Assembly: GCA_964636785.1 (NCBI GenBank)
Contig: CAZWVK010000007.1
Location: 1-40,966 of the forward strand
Reading direction: 5' to 3'
Length of the DNA: 40,966 nt
Source of the DNA: UBA6776 sp964636785
Lineage (GTDB): Bacteria; Bdellovibrionota; Bdellovibrionia; Bdellovibrionales; UBA1609
Position 1 is the stretch's first letter. Every line of letters starts with the position of its first letter. Made by a program: the position numbers and the translations under genes. Shown one piece after another: positions 14,800-23,645 of the stretch. The notes below the pieces were generated by a model. The model worked only from the letters and a program-made list of their open reading frames with translations. It made no database searches and had not been told where the DNA came from.

Positions 14800-16690
14800 C
14801 TGGCTCCTGATAAGAAGGGGTTTCATCCTGCTTATTCGCAATTTTTGATTGGTCTTTAATGTCTTGTCTGTGGCGTTGGATATTCATTAATTGTTCCAAT
14901 TTCTCTCTCTGTTCGAGACCTTGGGAACCTTTTAAATTGTTCAAGAGCGCACGAGACTGGGACCTTAAAAACTTTTCCCGTATTCTTTTTATACAGTCTT
15001 GTATTACCTTCCCTGCCGCTTCATCTGTCAACGCTTGAAAAGGGGCGGTTAAATGCAAGGTCACTGATTCTCCGGGTTCGACTTTCGACAAAAGCAAGGA
15101 AGAGAGACTATCAAACTTGGAAGGGTCTTGTCTATAGAGGCGTTCCACCCGTTCAAACACCATTTTTATTCCCTCCGATTCGAACCACTCCCTCACTTGG
15201 GAGTTTAAAACTTCCTCTAGATAGACACTCTTAAGCAGAGAAACGTTTAATAAATCGATCTCCGCTCGTGAGGCATTTTTCAATGAAATAACCTCAGAGT
15301 GCGGATTTTCTGGCCGGGATCTTGCAGGCCTGCCCGCATTCGAGCTCCGGCTTGCTGTATTTCTCCCATGGGTTCGTGATCGCCAGTTCGGCTGATTGCG
15401 CGAAGAGCTCGGCCTTTCCACAGGAATCACAGCCTTATCCACATTCAATATGTAGGCTAAACTCTCTATGTAAAGTTCTCGAAGACTTGGATTTTCCGTG
15501 GCTTCAAGCACGGGAACCATCTTATCAATCAGTTTTGTTTTATCAGATGAAGCGCCACCGGTCTGGCGGACCTCTTCCTCTAGCAAAATATCAAAAAGAT
15601 CTGAGGATTTCGAAATCTGCTCACGAAGATTTTCTACACCATGTGCTTTTAAATAATCATCCGGATCCATTTTATCAGGAAGAAAGAGCCCTTTTACATA
15701 AAGACCCTCTTTCAAGAGAATCGGCAGAGAGCGCTCTGCTGCGGATCTCCCGGCGGAATCACCGTCGAATAAAACCACCGCATTGGGAGTGTAGCGCTTT
15801 AAAATTTTAGCGTGGCGATCCGTAAGCGCTGTTCCCAATGTTGCCACCGCATTGGAAATCCCTTGGCGATCGAGTGCAATCCAATCCATATAGCCTTCGA
15901 CAATTATGGCTTGATCCTCTGTGCGAATGTGTTTTGCAGACCAATTCAGGCCATAAAAAACCTGACCTTTATGAAAAATTTCAGAGTCTGGGCTATTGAG
16001 ATACTTCGGATGCTCATCTCCAATCACCCGCCCACCAAAACCAAGGCATTTTTCTGTGGGAGAAAAAATAGGAAACATCAATCGAGAGCGAAAAAGATCG
16101 AAATAGCCTGGCGAGTTTCCGCGCTTTTTGGAAAGCCCCACTTTCTCCGCAAGCTCAAGAGGTGCCTTCTTTTTGAGTAAGGCATCACTTAAATCCGACC
16201 AATTCGCACTCGCCCAACCGAGCTTATAAGTCTTCACATCATTTTCTGTGAGCCCACGTGCTTCAAGATATCTCCAAACCTCATGCGTGCGCTCAAGACG
16301 CATCAATCTTTGATGATAAAACTCGGCAGCAAAACCATTGATTCGAAATAAAAGTTTTTTCTCTTCCTGGCGCTCAGCCCCACCCCATTTTTCATCTTCT
16401 TGTGGAAGAGGAATCCCTGCGCGACCAGCTAAGTATTCAACCGCCTCTGGAAAAGTGAGACCCTGATAATCCTGAACGAATTTAAAAACGTTTCCAGACG
16501 TCTTGCACCCAAAGCAGTGATAAACCTGTTTGATATCGGAAACTGAAAAAGATGGAGTCTTCTCTCCATGAAATGGACACAGGCCCTGATAACCAGAGCC
16601 TGATTTTTTTAAAGTGACATACTGTGAGACAACCTCAACCAAATCGGAAGCATCGCGAACGCGTTCTATGAATTCCTCATTGAACTTCAT
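14786..16690 (-). CDS. dnaG: DNA primase DnaG
   Basis: Replicative primase, 634 residues. The N-terminal zinc-binding domain has Cys38, His41, Cys59 and Cys62 (CPFHGEKTPSF and CFGC). The RNA polymerase and TOPRIM core contains IIVEGYMD with Glu265 and VLFDGDSAG with Asp309 and Asp311, which bind the catalytic metals. A Ser/Arg/Asn-rich linker near residues 425-465 leads to the helical C-terminal domain that normally binds the DnaB helicase. It starts three bases after the yqeY stop without a clear ribosome binding site, so coupling to yqeY is likely. Its end overlaps rpoD. Length is within the family range. Confidence 0.98.
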   Translation of the reverse strand: MKFNEEFIERVRDASDLVEVVSQYVTLKKSGSGYQGLCPFHGEKTPSFSVSDIKQVYHCFGCKTSGNVFKFVQDYQGLTFPEAVEYLAGRAGIPLPQEDEKWGGAERQEEKKLLFRINGFAAEFYHQRLMRLERTHEVWRYLEARGLTENDVKTYKLGWASANWSDLSDALLKKKAPLELAEKVGLSKKRGNSPGYFDLFRSRLMFPIFSPTEKCLGFGGRVIGDEHPKYLNSPDSEIFHKGQVFYGLNWSAKHIRTEDQAIIVEGYMDWIALDRQGISNAVATLGTALTDRHAKILKRYTPNAVVLFDGDSAGRSAAERSLPILLKEGLYVKGLFLPDKMDPDDYLKAHGVENLREQISKSSDLFDILLEEEVRQTGGASSDKTKLIDKMVPVLEATENPSLRELYIESLAYILNVDKAVIPVERPSSSRNQPNWRSRTHGRNTASRSSNAGRPARSRPENPHSEVISLKNASRAEIDLLNVSLLKSVYLEEVLNSQVREWFESEGIKMVFERVERLYRQDPSKFDSLSSLLLSKVEPGESVTLHLTAPFQALTDEAAGKVIQDCIKRIREKFLRSQSRALLNNLKGSQGLEQREKLEQLMNIQRHRQDIKDQSKIANKQDETPSYQEPDANE

Positions 16691-16693
16691 TGG

Positions 16694-17143
16694 CTAAGAT
16701 TGCAAACGACTTTTGACGATCTCGCTGATAGTTTTGCCGTCTGCGGCTCCTTGAGTTCGGTTTTGGACCTCTTTAATGACAGCGCCCATTTGTTTAATAT
16801 CTTTCGCGCCTAAACTCTGAATGACCTCTTCCACCACTTTCTCAACCTGCTCTTTTGAAAGCTGAGCTGGCAAATAAGCTTCAAGAACAGTGAGTTCAAA
16901 CTTCTCTTTGTCCGCAAGATCCTGGCGTCCCGCTTTTTCATACTCTTCAATAGAGTCTTTGCGCTGCTTTGCCAGTTTCTTAACGACAGAAAGAGTGTCT
17001 TGCTCTGTCATTTCATTGGGACGAACTTCTATTTCTTTATTTTTGATGGCCGCTTGAAGCATACGGATCGCGCTTAAACGATCCGCTTGCTTGTTTTTCA
17101 TGGCCTCTTTCATGTCTGCTAAAACCTGTTCACGCAAAGACAT
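16694..17143 (-). CDS. yqeY: YqeY/GatB-like domain protein
   Basis: A 149-residue YqeY-family protein related to the tail domain of the GatB amidotransferase subunit. Family features are MKEAMKNKQADRLSAIRMLQAAIKN near the start (described in parts), the LAKQRKDSIEEYEKAGRQDLADKE helix, and the C-terminal KQMGAVIKEVQNRTQGAADGKTISEIVK. The family may bind tRNA, but a precise role is not established. A good AAGGAAGG site precedes the start. It lies between rpsU and dnaG, an arrangement seen in many bacteria, and probably shares the rpsU promoter. Confidence 0.95.
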   Translation of the reverse strand: MSLREQVLADMKEAMKNKQADRLSAIRMLQAAIKNKEIEVRPNEMTEQDTLSVVKKLAKQRKDSIEEYEKAGRQDLADKEKFELTVLEAYLPAQLSKEQVEKVVEEVIQSLGAKDIKQMGAVIKEVQNRTQGAADGKTISEIVKSRLQS

Positions 17144-17167
17144 TTCGATGACCTTCCTTTTTTAGGA

Positions 17168-17359
17168 TTAGAACTTACGGGTTTTTTTATTCGCACGCTT
17201 TCGTGCAGCAATAGACTTCTTTTTTCGTCGTACACTTGGTTTTTCGAAGTGTTCGCGCTTTTTAACTTCGGAGAGAACACCTGATTTTTCACAGGCTTTC
17301 TTAAAACGACGGAAGGCTTGTTCAAAAGCTTCGTTTTCACGAATTCTGATAAATGCCAT
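17168..17359 (-). CDS. rpsU: 30S ribosomal protein S21
   Basis: Ribosomal protein S21, 63 residues, of the small subunit, involved in translation initiation. The sequence MAFIRIRENEAFEQAFRRFKK, the KSGVLSEVKKREHFEKPS segment and the basic tail RKKKSIAARKRANKKTRK are typical. I use the ATG at 17359; a TTG two codons upstream is unlikely because AGGTGAG fits the ATG better. It is the first gene of the rpsU-yqeY-dnaG-rpoD unit. A weak promoter candidate (TTGAGT, 17 bases, TATCCC) lies on the minus strand upstream, overlapping the tadA start region. Confidence 0.97.
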   Translation of the reverse strand: MAFIRIRENEAFEQAFRRFKKACEKSGVLSEVKKREHFEKPSVRRKKKSIAARKRANKKTRKF

Positions 17360-17438
17360 AATCAACTCACCTGCCTTCCGATTCTTTGGGTTTTAAGTCT
17401 TGTAGGGATAGCAAATTGCGTCTAGAAACTCAAACTCT

Positions 17439-17924
17439 ATGGTTAAAAACCCGGCTGATGAAATTTATATGCGCCGCGCAATCGAGCTGGCTGGCCAGGC
17501 CGCCAAGCTTGGCGAAGTCCCTGTGGGTGCGGTTTTGGTGGAAAGGACTGGTGAGTCGGCCCCTCAAGGCCGCGTTCTGGCCGAGACCTTCAATCGAAGA
17601 GAGCTGGATCAGGACCCACTCGCTCATGCTGAGCTTTTGGCTTTAAAGATAGGATCTGAGAAAAAGAAGGCATGGCGGCTGAGTGGCACAACTCTTTATG
17701 TGACCTTAGAGCCCTGCTTGATGTGCGCAGGAGCAATTGTAAATGCCCGAGTGGATCGTGTGGTTTTTGGTGCTTTTGATCCAAAGGGTGGAGCCGTTCG
17801 AAGTCTTTATCATGCGCTTGAAGATTCACGCTTGAATCATAGATGTGAAGTTTTAGGCGGCGTTCTTGAGAGTGAATGTGGTCAGCTTTTGTCTGATTTT
17901 TTTCGCGGTCTGCGACAGCGTTGA
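17439..17924 (+). CDS. tadA: tRNA-specific adenosine deaminase TadA
   Basis: Zinc deaminase that converts adenosine-34 to inosine in tRNA-Arg(ACG), 161 residues. Zinc ligands and catalytic residues are visible: HAE at 63-65 (His ligand, Glu proton shuttle) and PCLMC at 92-96 (Cys93 and Cys96). The N-terminal YMRRAIELAGQAAKLGEVPVGAV and the FGAFDPKGGAV segment are typical. A short insert (ERTGESAPQGRVLAE) sits in the region before the HAE motif. It is divergent from rpsU with a shared 79-base intergenic region. The ribosome binding site is weak. Confidence 0.95.
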   Translation: MVKNPADEIYMRRAIELAGQAAKLGEVPVGAVLVERTGESAPQGRVLAETFNRRELDQDPLAHAELLALKIGSEKKKAWRLSGTTLYVTLEPCLMCAGAIVNARVDRVVFGAFDPKGGAVRSLYHALEDSRLNHRCEVLGGVLESECGQLLSDFFRGLRQR

Positions 17925-17978
17925 CGAGACCCACTTCCGCAGTGAGAGTGATACAAGCATTTAGGAGACTTATTTATA

Positions 17979-19100
17979 ATGAAATCCTTGTTTATAGCTT
18001 TAATATTGACCTTCACTTCGCTGAGTCTCGCGCAGGACACTCTTCCCACATTCACCTCCAAAGGGATGAGGGTTTCTACAGAAAAAATTCTCAACAACAG
18101 CGGCGATACGATCTGGTCCATGGCGTTTATTGACAAGGACACCATGGTCTTTACTGAAAAAGGTGGCAAGATTAAGACTCTTAATCTTAAATCTGGAAAA
18201 ACAGCTGAGATAAAAAATCCACCGAAATCGCACGTATGGGGACAAGGCGGACTTTTAGATATTCACCTTCATCCTGAATTTAAATCAAACAAGGTACTCT
18301 TTTTATCCTTCACTAAAAAAATAGCGGACAAATACACAACTGCTGTTGTCACGGCCAAACTCGATAATGGCGCGCTTAAAGAGCACAAGGAAATTTTCGT
18401 TGCAAACAATCCAAGTCGCGAAGCTCAGCACTTTGGATCTCGCTTTGCACATGACGAGAAGGGCTATTTGTATTTTACAGTCGGTGATCGCGGAGAGCGT
18501 GATCTCGCTCAGAAACTAAATTCCGACCAGGGAAAACTTCATCGCCTCAAGCTCGATGGCTCAGTTCCTGACGACAACCCCTTTACTAAAACCAAAGGAG
18601 CGCAAAAAACAATTTGGAGTTTAGGACATAGAAATCCACAAGGGCTTGCTTTTGATTTTGAAACTAAAACACTCTGGCTTCAAGAACATGGCCCACGAGG
18701 CGGCGATGAAATCAACAGGATTGAAAAGGGATTGAATTATGGTTGGCCCATCATCACCTATGGCAAAGAATACTGGGGCCCAACGATCGGAGCCAAAGAG
18801 AAAAAAGGGTTAGAGCAGCCGACCTTTCATTACACTCCAAGCATCGCACCTAGTGGATTTGCCGTTTATCGAGGAAAAGCATTTCCAAACTGGAATGGGG
18901 ATTTGCTTTCAGGCGCACTGAAACTCACTCACCTCAATCGACTGGAGATGAGCTCGACACAGAAACCGATTAAGGAAGAGCGCCTTCTGGAGGATCTAGA
19001 AGAGCGCATTCGAGATGTCCGTCAGGGTCCAGATGATCTCATCTACCTCTCCACAGATTCGGGAAATATCTACCGGTTAAAGCCGATCAAAGTGAATTGA
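17979..19100 (+). CDS. Exported PQQ-type aldose sugar dehydrogenase
   Basis: A 373-residue periplasmic six-bladed beta-propeller of the glucose/sorbosone dehydrogenase family, closest in look to E. coli YliI (Asd). The signal peptide is MKSLFIALILTFTSLSLA. Recognisable segments are GGLLDIHLHPEF, YLYFTVGDRGERD, SLGHRNPQGLAFD, LWLQEHGPRGGDEIN and GLNYGWP, which carry PQQ- and calcium-site residues in relatives. It likely oxidises aldose sugars if PQQ is available; no PQQ synthesis genes are in the window. AGGAGA lies ten bases upstream. Its last 24 bases overlap the convergent 19077-20111 gene. Confidence 0.9.
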   Translation: MKSLFIALILTFTSLSLAQDTLPTFTSKGMRVSTEKILNNSGDTIWSMAFIDKDTMVFTEKGGKIKTLNLKSGKTAEIKNPPKSHVWGQGGLLDIHLHPEFKSNKVLFLSFTKKIADKYTTAVVTAKLDNGALKEHKEIFVANNPSREAQHFGSRFAHDEKGYLYFTVGDRGERDLAQKLNSDQGKLHRLKLDGSVPDDNPFTKTKGAQKTIWSLGHRNPQGLAFDFETKTLWLQEHGPRGGDEINRIEKGLNYGWPIITYGKEYWGPTIGAKEKKGLEQPTFHYTPSIAPSGFAVYRGKAFPNWNGDLLSGALKLTHLNRLEMSSTQKPIKEERLLEDLEERIRDVRQGPDDLIYLSTDSGNIYRLKPIKVN

Positions 19101-20111
19101 GTCCTGAATTTGGACTCTTTGTTTGTCCTGACCTTCAAGAACATTCTCAACAATGTTCTCTGTGTCGACACCATAGCCTTCTTCTGTTTTCTTTAAAGGA
19201 AAGGTGACGATCACCTGATCCTTTGAATTCTGCAAAAGGAAGTTTCCAATCCCACCTGCAATCTCGAAAATAAAGTGTTTTAAAGATTCAAAATCCTGAG
19301 CTGGAGCAATGACGTTGCCGTCCTCAAAGCCTATAGTGACATAGCCCGCAAAATTTTCTTCTTTTTGAGCCGCTTCCCCAGCGATAGATAGAAATCCTTT
19401 TTGAAAATCAATTGGAATAAAATGTCGAAGCATGGGATTCACTCCTGTGACATCGAAGCGATCGACCTCAAATTCAATATCGAAGGCCAATGGATCCGTT
19501 AAGGGGTTTACATTCCCTTCTGCATGAATCGAATCCTTGCCCATAATTTTTCCATTGACCCAAAACGGCCCACCAGAAGAGTCGGATGGCCTTGTGTGAA
19601 GATTGTGTGCATCGAGATCAATTTGGGAAATATGAATCCGATCCTGCTCAGCCACCTCTTTCTCGGCGTCCAGATATTCAAAGCGGCCGTTACGGACTTC
19701 AAAAGTTTCAACTCGAAGTGGACTCAACGTCTCAAGCATTCTTCTTGTCGCTTCAGGATCAGCCTCCTCAGGATCTATAACAATCTGATCCTGTCTATAC
19801 CTAAACACGGGACCCCAAATCGTCACCGACGCCAAAACGTCTCCAGTGAGAAGCGGCCCCCATTCCACACCAATATCGACTTCATCCACTGTGAACAGGG
19901 AATGATCGGACTCTTTCTTTTTGATTTCAATTCCACTGATTTGATAAGCTCCGCGCCACAGAGCGAGGCTGAAGTTCTGTGCCGAACCCGTGTATGGGCC
20001 AAGATCTTCCATCGTTTTATTTATATAATGAAGTGCAATCGCAGGAAGAGCCGCTCTTAGAACCAAGAGCAGCCCGGCAATGCCAATCAAAACCAAATGC
20101 CATTTTTTCAT
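19077..20111 (-). CDS. DUF748/AsmA-like envelope protein
   Basis: A 344-residue protein with an N-terminal membrane anchor (MKKWHLVLIGIAGLLLVLRAALPAIAL) and a long beta-rich periplasmic part. Features such as RGAYQISGIEIKKKE, VDEVDIGVEWGPLLTGDVLASV and the AEGNVNPLTDPLAFDIEFEVDRFDVTGVNPMLRHF region (given in parts) match the DUF748/AsmA-like group thought to act in outer-membrane lipid homeostasis. It starts ten bases after the stop of the 20122 gene without a clear ribosome binding site, so it is probably translationally coupled. Its 3' end overlaps the dehydrogenase gene. Confidence 0.78.
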   Translation of the reverse strand: MKKWHLVLIGIAGLLLVLRAALPAIALHYINKTMEDLGPYTGSAQNFSLALWRGAYQISGIEIKKKESDHSLFTVDEVDIGVEWGPLLTGDVLASVTIWGPVFRYRQDQIVIDPEEADPEATRRMLETLSPLRVETFEVRNGRFEYLDAEKEVAEQDRIHISQIDLDAHNLHTRPSDSSGGPFWVNGKIMGKDSIHAEGNVNPLTDPLAFDIEFEVDRFDVTGVNPMLRHFIPIDFQKGFLSIAGEAAQKEENFAGYVTIGFEDGNVIAPAQDFESLKHFIFEIAGGIGNFLLQNSKDQVIVTFPLKKTEEGYGVDTENIVENVLEGQDKQRVQIQDSIHFDRL

Positions 20112-20121
20112 ATATCGTTAT

Positions 20122-20634
20122 TTAGTGGAGGGGCGAAGTATAAGGTGTGCGCGATGGCTCTCTTGGCGGCGGTTCCATAACCGTTTCTCTGCGAACCACG
20201 ACCTCACGCTCCCTTCGATCTTGAATCGCTTGCGCAATCCGATCAATCGCACAGGTCAAAGTATTGCTATCCTCGCGAACATGCTCATGATCTTTCTTGG
20301 CCGACTTTCTCCAAGGCGAAAGAACGTTTGTGTATGCGCCGATATAAAGTAGCACTGCGCCCAGCACAATCATCCCCAATCCAAACCACAAGCGCGGAGA
20401 GAAATAAACTCCGCCCGTATCCACCAGCTGATTTCCCAAATCAATTCCGCTGACTACGATTCCAGCAACTACGGTCAATGCACCAATCAATGAGATTGCA
20501 ACCACTCGGATAGTGAATTTAACAGATTGGCGGACGAAGTCTCTTGCCATTGGCTGAGCCGTGTTGTGAAGCAAAGCTGAAAAAATCTGGTTGGAAATAA
20601 CTGAAGCTAGAATCATAAAAAGCGATCTAATCAT
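20122..20634 (-). CDS. Membrane protein with two membrane segments, unknown
   Basis: A 170-residue inner-membrane protein that I cannot place firmly. Hydrophobic helices are around residues 43-66 (VVAISLIGALTVVAGIVVSG) and 83-104 (LWFGLGMIVLGAVLLYIGAY), with an amphipathic N-terminus and a charged cytoplasmic-looking tail rich in Arg, Glu and Pro (REREVVVRRETVMEPPPREPS). AAGGAGG precedes the start. It sits between the DUF883 protein and the DUF748-like gene on one strand, so these three probably form an envelope-related operon. Confidence 0.75.
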   Translation of the reverse strand: MIRSLFMILASVISNQIFSALLHNTAQPMARDFVRQSVKFTIRVVAISLIGALTVVAGIVVSGIDLGNQLVDTGGVYFSPRLWFGLGMIVLGAVLLYIGAYTNVLSPWRKSAKKDHEHVREDSNTLTCAIDRIAQAIQDRREREVVVRRETVMEPPPREPSRTPYTSPLH

Positions 20635-20652
20635 TGGTTCCTCCTTATTGAA

Positions 20653-20674
20653 GCGAGAGCCCTAAGGCTCTCGC
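20653..20674. terminator. Intercistronic hairpin between the DUF883 gene and the membrane-protein gene
   Basis: GCGAGAGCC (20653-20661), loop CTAA, GGCTCTCGC (20666-20674): a perfect 9-bp stem. On the minus strand the following bases are TTCAATAAGGAGG, which is not a T run but the ribosome binding site of the next gene. It is therefore better read as an attenuating or mRNA-stabilising hairpin that separates expression of the two genes. Confidence 0.5.
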
Positions 20675-20681
20675 AGAATTT

Positions 20682-21017
20682 TTAGTGACGATTTCGCGAA
20701 AAAAGAAGTCCGATGGTTAGACCGGCGATGGCCGCCGCACTGATCGCATAGAACGGATGGCGAGAAACCGTTTCTGAAGTTCGTCTGCGGGCGATGTCCG
20801 CTCTCTCTCTCAACTGATTGGACACATCGGAAAGTTGTTCGGAAAGACGTTGAGTTCTTTCAGAGATAATCTCGGACACCGACTGAGCTGTGTCTCTCAC
20901 CTGATCCTGGACCTGATCCGCCATTTTACTCGCAGAACGTTTCGCTTGATCGGCCTTGTTTTTTGCCGTGCGAGAAACTTCATTTGAGCTCACTGACTGT
21001 CTGTTGGAGTTATCCAT
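20682..21017 (-). CDS. DUF883 (ElaB/YqjD-like) membrane-anchored protein
   Basis: A 111-residue protein of the DUF883 type. The start at 21017 has AAAGGA upstream; the longer open frame lacks support. Residues 10-85 are a highly charged, Gln/Ser-rich helix likely to form a coiled coil (KMADQVQDQVRDTAQSVSEI and following). A single C-terminal membrane helix follows (FYAISAAAIAGLTIGLLF) with a basic end. E. coli relatives ElaB and YqjD are stationary-phase inner-membrane proteins that bind ribosomes. It is the first gene of a likely three-gene unit with 20122 and 19077. Confidence 0.82.
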   Translation of the reverse strand: MDNSNRQSVSSNEVSRTAKNKADQAKRSASKMADQVQDQVRDTAQSVSEIISERTQRLSEQLSDVSNQLRERADIARRRTSETVSRHPFYAISAAAIAGLTIGLLFSRNRH

Positions 21018-21243
21018 TGTCTTTTTCCTTTCATTGATGTGTCGCCCGTAGAAAGAGCCAACACGTGGTTTAGCAATAAGCTTCAAATCTAAATGACCGC
21101 GTTACCAAGTGCTTCTAATGAAAATTGAGAAAGTATTAAGATTTATACACATTTACTTATCGATCTGTTGTTGATCGTCAGAATGTGATTCAATAGATTG
21201 ACTCATTGAGCAGAGTAGCTATCTAGATAAGGAGAAGCATAAA

Positions 21244-21546
21244 ATGATCGATGTTGAAAATGAATCTCCGCCGGAAGATTTTCTGGTTCCTTATTTGCCT
21301 GAATTTATTGAAAGACGTTATCAGGAACTGAGTGAACTCAAAGTCAGCAATGAGTCCCATGACTTTCCTGCCGTGAAGAAAATTGCTCACAACTGGGCTG
21401 GGGTGTGCGCTCCCTACGGATTTGAATCTTTGGCTAAAATTGCTCGTGATATTGAAAGAATGGCGGAAGAGAAAAATGCTCCGCAGATTTCAGAAGCTGT
21501 TGAAGAGATTGAAGACTATCTGGAAAAGAAAAAGGAAAGTATTTAG
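21244..21546 (+). CDS. Orphan Hpt (histidine phosphotransfer) protein
   Basis: A 100-residue stand-alone Hpt-like four-helix protein. The segment VKKIAHNWAGVCAPYGFESLAKIARDIE matches the Hpt signature in position and pattern (shown in order: the phosphorylatable His49, then Gly, then the Gly-x-x-x-Leu pattern). Such proteins relay phosphate from the receiver of a hybrid kinase to a response regulator. No kinase or regulator is adjacent. The hybrid kinase at 30918-33440 lacks its own Hpt domain and is a possible donor, which is inference. AAGGAGA precedes the start; the end overlaps the convergent phosphatase gene by four bases. The preceding 226 bases (21018-21243) are AT-rich with no gene. 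Confidence 0.78.
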   Translation: MIDVENESPPEDFLVPYLPEFIERRYQELSELKVSNESHDFPAVKKIAHNWAGVCAPYGFESLAKIARDIERMAEEKNAPQISEAVEEIEDYLEKKKESI

Positions 21547-22304
21547 AACTGAAATCTTTGAGTGCTTTCGTCTCCCATTAAAAATCCTTCTGTTGAGAGA
21601 AAGTAACTTTCTACTTCCACTCGCTCTTTATTGATATCGAGCATATGAAAACTATTGGCTTCTCCACTGCGAAGTCTCCACGAGGTGGACGTTCCAGAAA
21701 CAATAGAGAGGATCTTATGATCATCTTCGATATTTTGATATTCCGCGGATATAAGATGAGAGTGTCCTGACAAGATAATATCAGGCTTTAGTCTTCGCAC
21801 CCTTTCCATTCCTGCAATCCACCTTTTGTTATTTGGATTAATGAGAGGGTGATGACATGCAATCACTTTGATTGTTCCTTTCGGGCATTCATCAAAAAAC
21901 ATCTTTGCTTTTAAAAACTCATGTTCTGAAAACCCTCCTTCGACCAAGCGTAAGCGATTCACAGTGCTTAGACCCCAAATCGCGACTTCATTGTTCGAAT
22001 AGTTTCTAAGGGTGTGGAGCTCAATAAACTTTCTATAATTTTTAAGCGGCTTAAAAACTCGTCGAACCCAGTTATAGAGTGGAATGTCGTGATTGCCCGG
22101 GACGGCAAGTGTCGGCCGCGGAAGCTTCTTTAAAAACTCATGAGCCTCCTCGAACTGTTCGGATCGCCCGCGCTGAGTCCAATCCCCCGTCACAACAATA
22201 AGGTCAATGAAATCCTGTTGTGTTCCAACAAATCTCTCAATAGATTGTAGTGCACGAGTGCTAATGGCACCAAAGTGAAGATCGGAGATATGCAAAACTC
22301 TCAT
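21543..22304 (-). CDS. Calcineurin-like metallophosphoesterase
   Basis: A 253-residue metallophosphoesterase. All family metal-binding motifs are present: DLH (Asp8, His10), GDW (Asp41), GNHD (70-73), ACHHPL and SGHSHL. The fold suits hydrolysis of cyclic nucleotides, phospholipid derivatives or phosphoproteins; the substrate cannot be told. There is no signal peptide, so it is probably cytoplasmic. AGGGA lies seven bases upstream of the start. The divergent lipid kinase gene begins only 11 bases away, so promoter and leader of each lie within the other gene. Confidence 0.9.
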   Translation of the reverse strand: MRVLHISDLHFGAISTRALQSIERFVGTQQDFIDLIVVTGDWTQRGRSEQFEEAHEFLKKLPRPTLAVPGNHDIPLYNWVRRVFKPLKNYRKFIELHTLRNYSNNEVAIWGLSTVNRLRLVEGGFSEHEFLKAKMFFDECPKGTIKVIACHHPLINPNNKRWIAGMERVRRLKPDIILSGHSHLISAEYQNIEDDHKILSIVSGTSTSWRLRSGEANSFHMLDINKERVEVESYFLSTEGFLMGDESTQRFQF

Positions 22305-22315
22305 ATAAATTCCCT

Positions 22316-23197
22316 ATGAAAAAGATCATTCTATTCATTAATCCCCGTTCACGAAACGGGAAGATGCACTCACAATTCGTAATTGACTGGTTAAAGCATA
22401 ATCAGTTCGAGATCCTCAATTCGAATCTCAGCTGTGGTGAGGATGAGCTATGTCGGACTATCATTAATCTTAAAGATTCAGCCGATTTGGTTATTATTGG
22501 CGGAGGTGACGGAAGCCTGCGGTCTGCGCTTCCCGGTTTAATTGAATCCGATCTTCCACTTCTTTATCTCCCTATTGGCACATTGAATAATTTGGCACGC
22601 ACATTGGATCTGCCATTTGACGTGGAGAGTAGCCTTAAACTGATTGAGAACCATAAAATTGAAAAGATACAGGTCGGCATCGCAAATGGGATTTTATTCC
22701 ATACAGTTGTGGGGCTGGGCTTGAGCACGCAGGTCAACCGCTTGGTTCGTTCGGATTTAAAGCGCTGGTTTGGAGCTTTGGCATTCTTTTGGACAGGACT
22801 AAAAGTTGTTTATCGGATGTCTCCATTTCGCGTGACTCTGGATTTAGACGGCAAAAGACATTCTGGACGCTCCTGGCAGATGACAATCTGTAATGGGCGC
22901 TATTACGGGTCGGGATTCGAAATTTCTGCCAATGCTTCAATGGATGATGGCTTACTAAGAGGATTGAGCGTTGAAACTGCGAAATGGTGGCACGCAATGA
23001 GATTTATTCCCGTTCTATTAACGAAGAAGAATTTTTCAGCAGATAAACTCTTTAAATTCAAAGCAAAAAACCTGTTCTTAAGCACGGGTCGTCGAATGAG
23101 CGTTGATCTCGATGGCGATGTTAAGACAAGGACTCCACTTGAGTTGAGTATTCATCCCAAAAGAATATCGATTCTTGTCCCCTCTAAAGCTCCGTGA
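22316..23197 (+). CDS. Diacylglycerol/lipid kinase family protein
   Basis: A 293-residue protein of the diacylglycerol kinase catalytic (YegS/DgkB) family. It has the phosphate-binding FINPRSRNGK at 7-16, GGGDGSL at 62-68 and PIGTLNNLAR at 86-95. The C-terminal beta domain ends in MSVDLDGDV. It would phosphorylate a lipid or sphingosine-like alcohol with ATP. No ribosome binding site precedes the start, but the first beta strand requires this ATG. It is divergent from the phosphoesterase with an 11-base gap; opposing lipid kinase and phosphatase activities are possible but unproven. Its end overlaps the convergent 23184 gene by 14 bases. Confidence 0.9.
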   Translation: MKKIILFINPRSRNGKMHSQFVIDWLKHNQFEILNSNLSCGEDELCRTIINLKDSADLVIIGGGDGSLRSALPGLIESDLPLLYLPIGTLNNLARTLDLPFDVESSLKLIENHKIEKIQVGIANGILFHTVVGLGLSTQVNRLVRSDLKRWFGALAFFWTGLKVVYRMSPFRVTLDLDGKRHSGRSWQMTICNGRYYGSGFEISANASMDDGLLRGLSVETAKWWHAMRFIPVLLTKKNFSADKLFKFKAKNLFLSTGRRMSVDLDGDVKTRTPLELSIHPKRISILVPSKAP

Positions 23198-23645
23198 TTT
23201 TTTCAGGGTGGGTGCTTTCAAGAAGGGCTCTCACTTCTTTTTTTCTTTCGGGCGGAGTTTTTACTCCCACTAGCACGGATCCCTTTCTGACTTTCTCATC
23301 AATGAATTCCGCTTCGGGCTTTCGAAAGCCAAGCCCGATCAAACCCCCAATCAATCCACCGGCACCCGCTCCAACCAATGAGGTGAGCAGTGGACCTGTG
23401 GCTAATAGACTCACTCCACCAGTAGCCGTGATGCCGCCAACTGCAGCAAGACCCGCAATTGCAGCGCCAGCCGCTGTTCCTGCACCTGCACCAACGGACG
23501 TACCTTCTGCGGCAAATGTTTCTGTTGAAGATTCAGAAGCGAGAACGGAAAGTTCTTTATTGTCAAAACCCAAAACCTCGAGCGCCTCAATGGCTCGGCC
23601 GGCTTTTTCATAATCTGGGTAAACTGCTGAGACTGTTTCAACCAT
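23184..23645 (-). CDS. Glycine-zipper general stress protein
   Basis: A 153-residue protein resembling general stress protein 17M (YflT) and DUF1269-like proteins. It has an N-terminal fold with VSAVYPDYEKAGRAIEALE, then a long Gly/Ala-rich membrane-interacting stretch (about 50-105) with many GxxxG steps, and a second small alpha-beta unit (GSVLVGVKTPPERKKEVRALL). The name of the exact family is uncertain. GGAG precedes the start. Homologs are commonly induced by heat, salt or oxidative stress. The 252-base region to the next gene holds no gene that I can support. Confidence 0.72.
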   Translation of the reverse strand: MVETVSAVYPDYEKAGRAIEALEVLGFDNKELSVLASESSTETFAAEGTSVGAGAGTAAGAAIAGLAAVGGITATGGVSLLATGPLLTSLVGAGAGGLIGGLIGLGFRKPEAEFIDEKVRKGSVLVGVKTPPERKKEVRALLESTHPEKITEL

